This document shows, in pieces, positions 33,911 to 42,727 of a stretch of 64,000 bases of DNA. The translations under genes and the position numbers were made by a program. How positions within the stretch are numbered: the stretch's first letter is position 1; each line of letters begins with the position of its first letter. Origin of the DNA: Treponema sp. (lineage in GTDB: Bacteria; Spirochaetota; Spirochaetia; Treponematales; Treponemataceae); contig JALCCK010000006.1 of the NCBI GenBank assembly GCA_022640795.1, forward strand, positions 1-64,000, given 5' to 3'. The notes under the pieces were generated by a model. That model was not told where the DNA came from. It made no database searches and saw nothing but the letters and a program-made list of their open reading frames with translations.

Positions 33911-34965
33911 CAGGATCAGAAAGCAGCCGTGACGGAGATTCCTTTTTCGAGTTTCTTTCCCGTACGGCAGATGGAATGCGGCTGCCTGCCTATGAATATC
34001 TTTATTCTCTTCTTGACAGAACGGCGACAGTCCTTGAGAATGAATTTACGGTCTACCGCCCTGATTACACTAACGGCGGGGAACGGAAAGCCGGATCTCT
34101 GCTGGATTTTAAGAACGAAGTTCAATTACCGCTCGTAATCGTTCCTGATCTGCATGCGCGGCCGAATTTCCTTCTGAATCTGTATAATTTTCAGCTACCG
34201 CGTGACTTTACTGGCGGAACAGCTGCTGTTACCGTCGGAGCGGCGCTTGAAAGTGGTAAAATCAGGGTGGTTTGTGTCGGCGATGCGCTCCATTCCGAAC
34301 TCCGCGGATTTTCGAGATGGATGTCTGCCCGGGAAGAATTTCATAATTCGGATTATACCGGTTATTTTATGTCGCAGGAAATGGCCGAAGGTCTTTCTCT
34401 TGCAATTATTGTGATGGAAAGTAAATGCAGATGGGTATCCCGTTTTCATTTTTTGAAAGGTAATCATGAAAATATAACAAACCGTGAAGGCGGCGGAGAC
34501 CATCCGTTCTGCAAGTTTGCAGACGAAGGCCAGATGGTTAAGGATTTTATGATTACAAAGTACGGCGATGATATTCTCTATCTGTACAGTTGTGTTGAAG
34601 ACGCACTGCCGCTTGCGGCAGTTTTCCCTCAGTGTGTTATTTCCCATGCAGAACCGCTTCGTGCTTTTTCGCGGGAAGAACTTATCAGTGCCCGCGATCA
34701 TGCGGAAATTGTTCACGGACTTACCTGGACTTCAAACGGCGAAGCCCGGGATGATAGTGTGATGACAATGCTTAAAACACTGCTGGGACCGGAAGCGGCC
34801 CGTTCTTCCTATTATTTTGCAGGACATCGTCCGGTGACAGGCAATTATGCGCTGCGTCAGAATGGTAAATTCATTCAGATTCACAATCCTTCACTGCAGA
34901 ACGTGGCGCTCGTCTATACTGACAGGATTTTTAATCCTGATACCGATATACATTCGGTCGGATAA
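33907..34965 (+). CDS. Metallophosphoesterase, divergent PPP-type protein phosphatase
   Basis: 352-residue calcineurin-like phosphoesterase. Metal-binding blocks are VPDLHAR (for GDxHG), VCVGDALHSE (for GDxxDRG), FLKGNHEN (GNHE) and VISHAEP; a later GHRPV may supply a further His. The PPP motif 'DRG' is replaced by HSE, so the group is divergent. The GTG start overlaps the FHA stop by four bases. Between an FHA protein and a Ser/Thr kinase gene, it is a good candidate for the cognate phosphatase, though a nucleotidase cannot be excluded. Confidence 0.83.
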   Translation: MTGSESSRDGDSFFEFLSRTADGMRLPAYEYLYSLLDRTATVLENEFTVYRPDYTNGGERKAGSLLDFKNEVQLPLVIVPDLHARPNFLLNLYNFQLPRDFTGGTAAVTVGAALESGKIRVVCVGDALHSELRGFSRWMSAREEFHNSDYTGYFMSQEMAEGLSLAIIVMESKCRWVSRFHFLKGNHENITNREGGGDHPFCKFADEGQMVKDFMITKYGDDILYLYSCVEDALPLAAVFPQCVISHAEPLRAFSREELISARDHAEIVHGLTWTSNGEARDDSVMTMLKTLLGPEAARSSYYFAGHRPVTGNYALRQNGKFIQIHNPSLQNVALVYTDRIFNPDTDIHSVG

Positions 34966-34999
34966 GTAGTTCCGGCTGTATTTCAGGAGAAAAATTTGC

Positions 35000-36619
35000 A
35001 TGAGTGAACCGATACCGCAGACAATAGGAAAATACCGTATTCTGGGAATGATTGCGAAAGGCGGCATGGGAACTGTCTATAAGGCTGTTCATCCATCTTT
35101 AAAACGCCAGATTGTTATAAAGAAAATGACAGTCCGCCGGAATTCTGCCGCCAGAGAACGTTTTAAAAGAGAAGCTCAAATTTTACTGGATCTTCAGAGT
35201 CCGTATATCGTGCATCTGTTTGATTATTTTACTGAAGGTCCATACGACTATATAGCGGAAGAGTTCGTTGACGGTCTGGCTCTTGATAAACTTATAGAAA
35301 AAGAGACAGTCCTGAATCCGCAAATTGCACTGCTCATCTTCCTGGACGCCTGTTATGCATTGAAGGTTGCCCATTCGCAGGGAATCGTACACCGTGATAT
35401 AAAACCCGGAAATATACTCATTTCCCGTCGGGCTGCGGTAAAACTCGCGGATTTCGGAATAGCAAGCGGCGATAAAGATGAAAAAGACGCTTCGTTAACT
35501 CAGTCCGGGATGGCGCTGGGTACTCCTGCCTATATGCCGCCCGAGCAGTTTGAAAACAGCAGCAGTGTGGATAAACGTGCAGATATTTATGCAATGGGTA
35601 TCATGCTGTATGAAATGGTTACCGGAACAAAACCGTTCCCGTCATCGCTTACACCGGAAACTTTGCATAGTATACAGAAAGGGAAATATATTTCACCGGA
35701 AAAGATAGACAGAACGTTACCGAAAACCATCTGCAGACTTATAAAAAGAATGATTCAGCCCCGTCCCGAAAAACGTTTCCAGACAATTGATCCGGTTATA
35801 CGGATAGTGAAACGCTATCTGGCAGACTATCCGCTTCACGATATCAGAGTAGCGCTTGCACGACAGGTTATTTCGGCAAAACCCATACAGCAGAAGCCTT
35901 TCCCCAGAAAAAAGCATACGGTACTCAAAATATCCGTCATACTTCTGCTTTGTACAGCCGCTGGTGCCGGTTTCAGTTTTTTATGGCAGGAAGGTTTTAT
36001 TCATAAGACTGTTCTCTGCCACTGGTATTCGCCCGTTTATTTAAACATGGAGTTGCCGACGACTGCGGCCGTAGGTTCGGAACTGCCGGTTAAGGCATTC
36101 TTTTTTCAAAATGACGGAAAAGAGATCCCGGAGGTACCCGGTACGCGCCGTGTTTTTACAGAAGGTGGCGGCAGCGATCAGAACGTTACCGTCATACGGG
36201 CCGGGGCACGGAATCGTCTGTATCATATAAAGCCGGTCTATCTCAAGCCAGGAAATTACCGGCTTAAAGTTACAGCAGGTCCCTATGTATGGTGGCAGTC
36301 ATTTACCGTAACCGGAACAGAGAAGGTTATCAATTGCGATTTTCTGAAAGGACTCAGGCGCAATCTTACGGTACACCTGCGTGCATTTGATACGCAGGAC
36401 GGTAGTGAAATTACGGATGCTGCAGTTTTTTCTATTCTGTATAAGGGAATTTGGGAAAACATAGCGGCAGTTCCCGCTGATAAATTAGTATCCGGTACTG
36501 TCTGGAAAATAAAAGTTTCATGCAGCGGCTATACCGATGAAGTTTTCTCTCTTCTTATCGATTGGTATCAGGATGAACTTTTTATAACGGCTTCTTTACG
36601 GAAAGATACGAACCCGTAA
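35000..36619 (+). CDS. Transmembrane Ser/Thr protein kinase (PknB/Hanks type)
   Basis: 539 residues. Kinase domain about 11-275: Gly loop IAKGGMGTVY (19-28), catalytic Lys K41, HRDIKPGN with D133, DFG at 151-153, GTPAYMPPEQ at 174-183. One TM segment (about 308-329), then an external C-terminal region of 210 residues with no PASTA repeats: a beta-rich part (about 345-435), then LTVHLRAFDTQDGSEITDAAVF, which resembles a PEGA-like or carboxypeptidase-regulatory-like beta sandwich. The external part may sense envelope signals. AGGAG precedes the ATG. It lies after the FHA and phosphatase genes and 64 bases before lon. Confidence 0.93.
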   Translation: MSEPIPQTIGKYRILGMIAKGGMGTVYKAVHPSLKRQIVIKKMTVRRNSAARERFKREAQILLDLQSPYIVHLFDYFTEGPYDYIAEEFVDGLALDKLIEKETVLNPQIALLIFLDACYALKVAHSQGIVHRDIKPGNILISRRAAVKLADFGIASGDKDEKDASLTQSGMALGTPAYMPPEQFENSSSVDKRADIYAMGIMLYEMVTGTKPFPSSLTPETLHSIQKGKYISPEKIDRTLPKTICRLIKRMIQPRPEKRFQTIDPVIRIVKRYLADYPLHDIRVALARQVISAKPIQQKPFPRKKHTVLKISVILLLCTAAGAGFSFLWQEGFIHKTVLCHWYSPVYLNMELPTTAAVGSELPVKAFFFQNDGKEIPEVPGTRRVFTEGGGSDQNVTVIRAGARNRLYHIKPVYLKPGNYRLKVTAGPYVWWQSFTVTGTEKVINCDFLKGLRRNLTVHLRAFDTQDGSEITDAAVFSILYKGIWENIAAVPADKLVSGTVWKIKVSCSGYTDEVFSLLIDWYQDELFITASLRKDTNP

Positions 36620-36683
36620 CAGGAGTCTGTTGTGCTGTTTCCTGGCTATTCTTTGTTTTCTCTTCTTGCCGAACGGAGTTTGA

Positions 36684-39449
36684 GTGAGTATATTTGAACA
36701 TATGGATAAGAATAATTCTATGGATAATACACTTGAAGAACTCGATGATTCACTGGTGGAACTGGCGAAACTTGACGGAGCGGAAGATGCTGCAGAAGCG
36801 AAACTGGTCATTGACAGTATACATAAAGAACAGAAAGATCAGGCAGCTGGAAAAGACAGCGGGTCTGAGGAAAGTACAAATACTGAAACTGCTGGTGGTG
36901 ACGGCGGAGCAGAGGGAAGTGGTTCCGGCAGTTCCGATGACAGCGATGCCTCTCCGGTGCCGGCAGAAATCGTAACGGCTGATGGCAATGAAAATTCTAT
37001 TTTACCGATCGATCAGACGCTGCCGAATAAACTTTTTTTGATTCCGCTTCAGGGGCGTCCTATTTTCCCCGGCATTTTTACACCGATTATGATTAATTCG
37101 TCCGACGATTCAAGAGTCGTTGAGAAAGCATACAGCGGAGACGGATTTATCGGTATCGTTATGCTCAGAAACGATACGGAAAATCCGTCTATAAGCGACT
37201 TGTACGAAGTCGGGACTGCTGCCAGAATTATCAAAAAAATAAATCTGCCTGACGGCGGGTTGAATGTATTTATTTCGACAATCAAACGTTTTAAAATCAG
37301 AAAATCCTTAAGTTCAAAACCTCCTATAACAGCGGCAGTTGAGTACCTTGACGATGAGGAAGATGATACCTTTGAGGTCAAAGCGCTGACGCGGGCGTTG
37401 TTGAGCGAGATGAAAGAAGTTTCTGAGAATAATCCGCTTTTTTCCGAAGAAATGCGGCTGAATATGGTTAATATCGATCATCCCGGAAAAATTGCCGATT
37501 TCATTGCTTCCATACTTACTATAGACAAAAAAGAACAGCAGCATGTACTTGAAATGCTGAACGTCCGGCAGAGAATGGAGCAGGTTCTTGTTTATATCAA
37601 GAAAGAACAGGAACTGCTTCGAATACAGAAGAAAATCCAGAATGAGCTGAATGAGAAAGTTGAAAAGAACCAGCGGGAGTACTTTCTGCGTGAAGAAATG
37701 AAATCCATTCAGGAAGAACTTGGAACTGATGCGGAAGGAAACGGGACTGATTATCAGAAATTCAAAGATAAAATAGATAAGTTCAATTTTGAAGGTGAAA
37801 TAAAAGAAACCGTCTACGATGAACTTGAAAAGTTTCATCTGATGGACCCTAATTCTGCAGAATTCATCGGTACCAGAAACTATCTTGAACTTGTAACGAG
37901 CCTTCCCTGGGATGATGTGCCGGTTGAAGATTATAATCTGAGTGCTGCAAAACGAATTCTTCAGCAGGATCATTACGGTCTGATTGACGTGAAAAAGCGT
38001 ATTATGGAATACCTTTCAGTCCGAAAACTTAAAAAAGACAATAAGGGATCTATACTGCTGCTTGTCGGACCGCCCGGTGTCGGTAAAACAAGTGTCGGAC
38101 ATTCTATTGCCCATGCTATGAACAAACCGTTTTATCGTTTTTCCGTCGGCGGTATGCGTGACGAAGCAGAAATAAAAGGTCACCGCAGAACGTATATCGG
38201 TGCCATGCCGGGCAGAATTATAGAGGGGCTCAAAATAACAAAATCCCTGAGTCCCGTTTTTATGATCGATGAAATAGATAAGATGGGTGCAAGCTATCAG
38301 GGTGATCCTGCCAGTGCTTTGCTTGAGGTACTTGATCCGGAACAGAACGTATCGTTCCGCGACAATTATCTTGATTTGCCGTTCGATGTCTCAAACGTCT
38401 TTTTTATCCTGACTGCGAATACGCTTGATTCTGTTCCATCTCCATTGCTCGACCGAGCCGAAATAATACAGCTTTCAGGATACATAGATCAGGAGAAACT
38501 TGAAATAGCCAGAAAATATCTTGTTCCCAAGAATCTGACAAAGAATGGACTGGATAAAAAGCAGGTTCAGTTTACAAAAGAAGCTCTCATGACGATAGCT
38601 GAAGAATACGCACGGGAAGCCGGTGTTCGTAATTTCGAAAAATGTCTTGATAAGATTAACCGTAAAATTGTTACGGAAATGATGACGGCGGCGGAAGAGA
38701 AAGCCCGTACGGCACGAAAATCCCGGAAAAAAGAAAAGGCGAAGACTTCGGTTGACGGCAAAGATTCCGGAATTGCCACCGCTGCGTTTATCGACAAAGA
38801 AAAAGTTCATGTTGTCGATTCGAAAGATCTTGCCAGGTATCTGGGAAAGCCGCTGTTTGATGAAAGTGAAATAAAGAAAGCTTCGGTTCCCGGAACGGCG
38901 ATCGGGCTTGCGTGGACCAATATGGGCGGTGATACGCTGCTTATAGAATCTATTGCGTTCCCCGGAAAGGGAGGGCTGCAGCTTACCGGACAGATGGGTG
39001 ATGTTATGAAGGAGTCTGCGACAATCGCCATGAACTGGGTAAAACAGCGTGTTCTGGAAAAAGAGATAAAGACCCCGGAATGGTTTGAACGGAATACCAT
39101 TCACCTGCATATTCCCGAAGGTGCTACGCCAAAGGACGGACCGAGTGCCGGTATAACGATGGCGACTACTTTTATGTCCCTGTTTACCGGATCCGTTATA
39201 AAACCGAATCTTGCAATGACCGGAGAACTGTCTCTTACCGGCCAGGTTCTGCCTATCGGAGGCCTGCGGGAAAAAACTGTCGCGGCAAGGAGAAATGGTA
39301 TAAAGACTATTCTTATTCCGAAAGCAAATCTTCGTGATCTTGAAGAAATTCCGTCGCATGTAAAATCCGGTATAAAGTTCATTCCTGTAACGGCAGCTGA
39401 TGAAGTGATGGAACTTGTCTTCCAGAAGAAGAAAGCAGACCGTACGTAA
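36684..39449 (+). CDS. lon: Lon ATP-dependent protease with acidic N-terminal extension
   Basis: 921 residues, against about 780-810 for typical LonA. After an acidic Ser/Gly/Asp/Glu-rich extension (about 15-105) comes the Lon substrate-binding domain starting FLIPLQGRPIFPGIFTPI, then AAA+ ATPase with Walker A GPPGVGKTS at about 461, Walker B VFMIDEIDKMG, and the protease domain with the Ser821/Lys864 dyad (PKDGPSAG; LREKTVAARR), spaced 43 residues apart as in E. coli. A basic KSRKKEKAK insertion precedes the protease domain. The GTG start is supported by CGGAG five bases upstream. Co-directional with the FHA-phosphatase-kinase genes. Cytoplasmic quality control; the tail may tune substrate choice. 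Confidence 0.95.
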   Translation: MSIFEHMDKNNSMDNTLEELDDSLVELAKLDGAEDAAEAKLVIDSIHKEQKDQAAGKDSGSEESTNTETAGGDGGAEGSGSGSSDDSDASPVPAEIVTADGNENSILPIDQTLPNKLFLIPLQGRPIFPGIFTPIMINSSDDSRVVEKAYSGDGFIGIVMLRNDTENPSISDLYEVGTAARIIKKINLPDGGLNVFISTIKRFKIRKSLSSKPPITAAVEYLDDEEDDTFEVKALTRALLSEMKEVSENNPLFSEEMRLNMVNIDHPGKIADFIASILTIDKKEQQHVLEMLNVRQRMEQVLVYIKKEQELLRIQKKIQNELNEKVEKNQREYFLREEMKSIQEELGTDAEGNGTDYQKFKDKIDKFNFEGEIKETVYDELEKFHLMDPNSAEFIGTRNYLELVTSLPWDDVPVEDYNLSAAKRILQQDHYGLIDVKKRIMEYLSVRKLKKDNKGSILLLVGPPGVGKTSVGHSIAHAMNKPFYRFSVGGMRDEAEIKGHRRTYIGAMPGRIIEGLKITKSLSPVFMIDEIDKMGASYQGDPASALLEVLDPEQNVSFRDNYLDLPFDVSNVFFILTANTLDSVPSPLLDRAEIIQLSGYIDQEKLEIARKYLVPKNLTKNGLDKKQVQFTKEALMTIAEEYAREAGVRNFEKCLDKINRKIVTEMMTAAEEKARTARKSRKKEKAKTSVDGKDSGIATAAFIDKEKVHVVDSKDLARYLGKPLFDESEIKKASVPGTAIGLAWTNMGGDTLLIESIAFPGKGGLQLTGQMGDVMKESATIAMNWVKQRVLEKEIKTPEWFERNTIHLHIPEGATPKDGPSAGITMATTFMSLFTGSVIKPNLAMTGELSLTGQVLPIGGLREKTVAARRNGIKTILIPKANLRDLEEIPSHVKSGIKFIPVTAADEVMELVFQKKKADRT

Positions 39450-39696
39450 GTTTTTCGTTAGCAGTATTCCGCTTGATTGCAAATTTCAACTATCGGCAGT
39501 ATACTGATGTAATTATAGTGGTGGTTTCTGCAGTATTTCCTGTAAAAAGTAAGTACTGCAGTCTTTATAGTCTGTACAAGGAAGAATGCTAAAACTATAT
39601 CATTGTATTTTTAGCATATGCGGTTTTCACGTTGTGAAAGTTGCGTCTGTGTCTTCTTAATGTCCCGCTCATGCGGATTTTTTAGAGGAGTTATAT
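39450..39696 (+). promoter_or_regulatory. Symmetry-rich leader region of the superoxide reductase gene
   Basis: No gene. Three symmetrical elements are seen: CAGTATACTG (39497-39506), CTGCAGTA/TACTGCAG with an 18-base centre (39528-39561), and ATGCTAAAA/TTTTAGCAT with a 14-base centre (39586-39617). The first two may include the lon terminator; the last may be an operator or 5' hairpin of the superoxide reductase gene. No clear PerR box and no confident promoter. AGAGGAG precedes the start codon. Confidence 0.45.
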
Positions 39697-40086
39697 ATGG
39701 CTGAAAAAGTGGAATTCAGATTTTTTATCTGTCGTCATTGCGGAAATATTATCGGAATGATTCATTCTTCAGGGGTCAAAGTTGTCTGCTGCGGAGAACC
39801 TATGGAACTCCTTGAACCGAATACCGTTGACGCAGCCCAGGAAAAACATCTTCCGGTCATTACCGTAAAGGGCGACACTGTCGAAGTAAAGGTCGGTTCT
39901 GCGCCGCATCCTATGGTAGAAGATCACTGGATCCAGTGGATTTATATTGAAACGGAAAAAGGAGGACAGAGAAAAGTTTTAAATCCCGGTGATAAACCGG
40001 AAGCCGTTTTTAAGCTTGCTGATGATAAACTGCTTGCCGCATTTGCTTATTGCAACAAACACGGCCTCTGGATGACAAAAGCATAA
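39697..40086 (+). CDS. dfx: Desulfoferrodoxin (2Fe superoxide reductase)
   Basis: 129-residue enzyme reducing superoxide to hydrogen peroxide without forming oxygen. The N-terminal desulforedoxin-like FeCys4 centre is complete: C12, C15, C31, C32. The catalytic centre II has H51, H71, H77, C119 and H122, with the E49-K50 pair, each shifted by three from the Desulfovibrio enzyme. It is therefore the two-iron class, whereas the T. pallidum homologue is known to lack a complete centre I. Cytoplasmic. It has its own promoter region and terminator. Next to a ferritin-VIT1 iron exporter gene, hinting at joint oxidative/iron stress response. Confidence 0.97.
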   Translation: MAEKVEFRFFICRHCGNIIGMIHSSGVKVVCCGEPMELLEPNTVDAAQEKHLPVITVKGDTVEVKVGSAPHPMVEDHWIQWIYIETEKGGQRKVLNPGDKPEAVFKLADDKLLAAFAYCNKHGLWMTKA

Positions 40087-40113
40087 CCGTTTGATTATAT
40101 CAGATTTGTTTTT

Positions 40114-40143
40114 AAACTCCCGTGCTGTCACGGGAGTTTTTTT
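40114..40143 (+). terminator. Terminator after the superoxide reductase gene
   Basis: AAACTCCCGTG and CACGGGAGTTT pair around CTGT, followed by more T. The stem's end also touches the stop of the convergent gene, so it may work in both directions. Confidence 0.9.
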
Positions 40144-41017
40144 ATATATCGATACCGAGGAAATGTTTTACAAGGAGTCCAATTCCGAACGAAAGAACTG
40201 CAACGCTGATACTGATGGCTGCCATTTCACCGAATTTCCTGAAAAATGATTCGCTTTTTGCAACCGAAACATAAAACATGAATGCGGCGATCAGTAAAAT
40301 AACGGCAGCACCGAGAATAAGAATGGCAGACAGTCCTGCATCGGCTGGAAGCAGCAGGTAGGGAAGAATCAGTACGATAACGGTAAGCAGATAAACGCCG
40401 CCGGTATAGAGCGAACTTTTTACCGGATGCGGTTTTCCGTCCGCTTTTTCCGACAGATAGGCGCTGCTTGTCATTGACAGTGTTGCCGCTATACCGGTGA
40501 TGAGCCCTGATAATGCAACGAGCCGGTTATTTTGTAATGCAAAGGTAAGCCCTGCAAGCGTCCCGGTCAATTCCACCAGCGCATCGCTTAATCCCAGAAC
40601 CATGGACCCGACATACTGAAGCCGTTCTTCGTCGAGAATATCGAGCAGCGCGGCTTCATGTTTCGTCTCATCTTCCGCGATGGCAGCAGCTTCAGGAACC
40701 TCTCCGGATATAGCCCGGTATGCGGGTGATGCGGATTTTTCTCCGCCTTCCATCAGTTTGAGCGTGAATGTATATCCCAGAAGTCTCGCCATAAGCGTGT
40801 ATCTGAATATCTTCCATTTATTCGGTTTGCATTTTTTACCGGTAATATTTTCCCAAATACCGGCATGTTTCTGCTCTTCTGCTGCGCATTGCAACAGTAT
40901 TGCATGGTTTTTTTCATCTTTTACCAGAGCCGCAATATTCTCATAGATGATATGTTCAGTAAGTTCATTTTTCTGCGCTTTCAGCAGAAATTTATTTGTT
41001 TTTGCACTTAAATTCAT
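40142..41017 (-). CDS. Ferritin-like/VIT1 fusion (MbfA-type) iron or manganese exporter
   Basis: 291 residues. The N-terminal part (about 1-130) is a ferritin-like helical bundle with carboxylate and His ligands: IYENIAALVKDEKNHAILLQ, AAEEQKHAGIWENI and AEDETKHEAALLD. The C-terminal part (about 140-291) is a CCC1/VIT1 transporter with about five membrane spans, including GLSDALVELTGTLAGLTFAL. Such fusions (MbfA) export iron in Agrobacterium and Bradyrhizobium. A 68-codon in-frame extension upstream crosses the terminator of the next operon and is rejected. No strong ribosome-binding site is seen before this ATG. Convergent with the superoxide reductase gene. Confidence 0.9.
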   Translation of the reverse strand: MNLSAKTNKFLLKAQKNELTEHIIYENIAALVKDEKNHAILLQCAAEEQKHAGIWENITGKKCKPNKWKIFRYTLMARLLGYTFTLKLMEGGEKSASPAYRAISGEVPEAAAIAEDETKHEAALLDILDEERLQYVGSMVLGLSDALVELTGTLAGLTFALQNNRLVALSGLITGIAATLSMTSSAYLSEKADGKPHPVKSSLYTGGVYLLTVIVLILPYLLLPADAGLSAILILGAAVILLIAAFMFYVSVAKSESFFRKFGEMAAISISVAVLSFGIGLLVKHFLGIDI

Positions 41018-41079
41018 AATTGTAGTATAGAATTGTTTCAAAATAAAATCTACAGGACCAGAACCGCAGGAACAGATAG

Positions 41080-41105
41080 AAAAAACCGCCGGACGGCGGT
41101 TTTTT
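41080..41105 (-). terminator. Terminator of the RND exporter operon
   Basis: AAAAAACCGCC and GGCGGTTTTTT flank GGAC; the stem is symmetric with A and T runs, so it can act on both strands. It sits 15 bases after the outer-membrane protein gene. Confidence 0.9.
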
Positions 41106-41120
41106 CTATGAAGCAGGTGG

Positions 41121-42617
41121 CTAGAACAAATAGCTGACTCCGAGCTGGACGAAACTGTTGTTCCGCCATGCATAGAATTCGCTGTCGGTATCTTTTGCGT
41201 AAATATACATACCAGATGCACTTACATTCATACCGGTTTTTATGGTATACGTTATTTTCGGCAGAACTATAATATCGCCGCGTTCTATTCCGTACAACAA
41301 CTGGCAGTCCAGCTTGAGATTTTCATGCATAAAAGAATCCGAAATATCGACGGCCAGTTTGTTGTTCGAGAAACAGTTATCAGCATCGTAATCGACATCG
41401 TAGCTGCCGTTATCCTTGATCTTGTCTCCTTTGAGAATATAGGTACCGATTTCCTGTACGTTCAGGTTGACGTTATGAACCGGAAGATCGATGTCAAATC
41501 CCGGAACCCAGGAGATACTGTTGTTATGTACGGACGGATCATCACCGTCCGTATCGTCAGTCAGATTATAGGCAGCTTCAAACCGCATATTGAGCGGACC
41601 GAAAGCCGTTGCTCCTTCGAGTCCGAATACCTGCAGGCGGTCATAGTCGAGGGTCGGATTTACATAACTGGTGCCGCTGTTCGCAATATATGAAGCCAGG
41701 TATCCGCTCATATCTGTACTTGGTTGTTTATAATGACCGTAATAGTATGATGCGCCCCAGTCGAAAGCTCCGGCCGTCCCGGTAAAACGAATGCCGGCCT
41801 GTCCGTATTTAAGCGTATTTGTATCAGGCAGCAGATCGTCTGACGAGAAACTGTTTGCTTCTTCCAGCGCTGTCAGATAGCTTTCTTCATACGCAGCATA
41901 ATCTGCAGGGTCTGCAGTGTCCTTTTCATAAAGCGCCAGGGCTACTTTTGCACTTTCGACTCCGGTTACAAGCGTCGAAAGCTTTGTGTACGATGCGGGA
42001 GTCCACACACCGCTCGTCGCGAACCGGTCTGCCGTCATTGTCGGTGTATAAACAGCTTCCATCCGCCATGCTCCCGAAGGCGCGTTGTAAACAGCCCTGA
42101 GCATCGGTTCTGCCAGCCTGCGGTCTATATAATCCGGTATGATAAAATCAGTATAATCCGTTGCATTGAAATTATCGATAACATGGAGTTTGTCGCCTTT
42201 GCCCCACACGATTTTCATTTTACCGCCTTCGAGTATCCAGTTACCGAGATAGGCGCGTGCGGTGAATTCCTGAAGAACATCTTCCGGATAGGTTTCTATG
42301 GAATCCCTGCTGAAATTCAGTTTCAGGGATATTTCACTTGTATCCGTTGCGTAATCCGCTTTCAGTGTTGCATCGGGCGTTACTTTAGTCGGAAAGTCCT
42401 CCGCATCGGTATCGTCCTGGTCAACATAGGCACGTCCGTCAAGACTGACGGTACCGCCGATAGTTACTTTTGATAGCAAACCGCCGGATGATGATGAATT
42501 GTCCGTACTTCCGCTTGTCGTATCCCCGAAATCGAATCCGTCGTCAGCAAAAACCGCTGCCGTACCGAATACTACGACGGCAGCGCATGCAGAAATCAGT
42601 TTTTGAGTCAGTTTCAT
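41121..42617 (-). CDS. Predicted outer-membrane beta-barrel protein of the RND exporter operon (DUF1302-like)
   Basis: 498 residues. Signal peptide MKLTQKLISACAAVVVFGTAAVFA, then a mature N-terminus DDGFDFGDTTSGSTDNSSSSGG that is Ser/Asp-rich and flexible. The rest alternates polar and hydrophobic residues as expected of a beta barrel and ends in Phe (VQLGVSYLF). It resembles the DUF1302-type proteins that occur with MMPL and LolA-like genes in several bacteria; the assignment is by context and pattern. A 36-codon upstream extension is rejected because AGGAGA precedes this ATG and the signal peptide begins there. Last gene of exporter-LolA-barrel. Likely final acceptor of a lipid or lipoprotein cargo. 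Confidence 0.8.
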   Translation of the reverse strand: MKLTQKLISACAAVVVFGTAAVFADDGFDFGDTTSGSTDNSSSSGGLLSKVTIGGTVSLDGRAYVDQDDTDAEDFPTKVTPDATLKADYATDTSEISLKLNFSRDSIETYPEDVLQEFTARAYLGNWILEGGKMKIVWGKGDKLHVIDNFNATDYTDFIIPDYIDRRLAEPMLRAVYNAPSGAWRMEAVYTPTMTADRFATSGVWTPASYTKLSTLVTGVESAKVALALYEKDTADPADYAAYEESYLTALEEANSFSSDDLLPDTNTLKYGQAGIRFTGTAGAFDWGASYYYGHYKQPSTDMSGYLASYIANSGTSYVNPTLDYDRLQVFGLEGATAFGPLNMRFEAAYNLTDDTDGDDPSVHNNSISWVPGFDIDLPVHNVNLNVQEIGTYILKGDKIKDNGSYDVDYDADNCFSNNKLAVDISDSFMHENLKLDCQLLYGIERGDIIVLPKITYTIKTGMNVSASGMYIYAKDTDSEFYAWRNNSFVQLGVSYLF

Positions 42618-42632
42618 GTTTTCTCCTGTAAA

Positions 42633-42653
42633 ATCAAACGGAGCTTGTCCGCC
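42633..42653 (-). repeat. 21-base leader element, copy 2
   Basis: Matches 33339-33359 at 19 of 21 positions. On the minus strand it carries CAAGC-TCC-GTTTG, a hairpin with one G-U pair, preceded by a second small stem (CGCC-GGCG). It lies 16 bases before the ATG, just ahead of the Shine-Dalgarno, as in copy 1. Confidence 0.6.
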
Positions 42654-42727
42654 GCGAAGGCGTTGTACTGCCGTTTTTTTTGTCTCTTTATTCAGCCGGT
42701 ACGGGATCCGTACCGGCTGCCACAAAA

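Noticed and set aside
38475-39482. 335-codon open frame on the minus strand
   Set aside because: It is antisense to the conserved Lon protease domain; no ribosome-binding site or recognisable domain.
39528-39561. Strong rho-independent terminator after lon
   Set aside because: CTGCAGTA/TACTGCAG is symmetrical but has an 18-base loop and no continuous U-run; kept only as part of a symmetry-rich region.
41018-41221. Longer N-terminus for the ferritin-VIT1 protein
   Set aside because: The in-frame extension runs through the terminator of the neighbouring operon and encodes no conserved sequence; the ferritin-like domain begins at the shorter start.
42633-42700. Second leader peptide at the outer-membrane protein gene
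   Set aside because: The frame equivalent to the small reading frame at 33340-33450 ends in similar codons but has a stop upstream and no start codon, so the shared element is more likely acting as nucleic acid.
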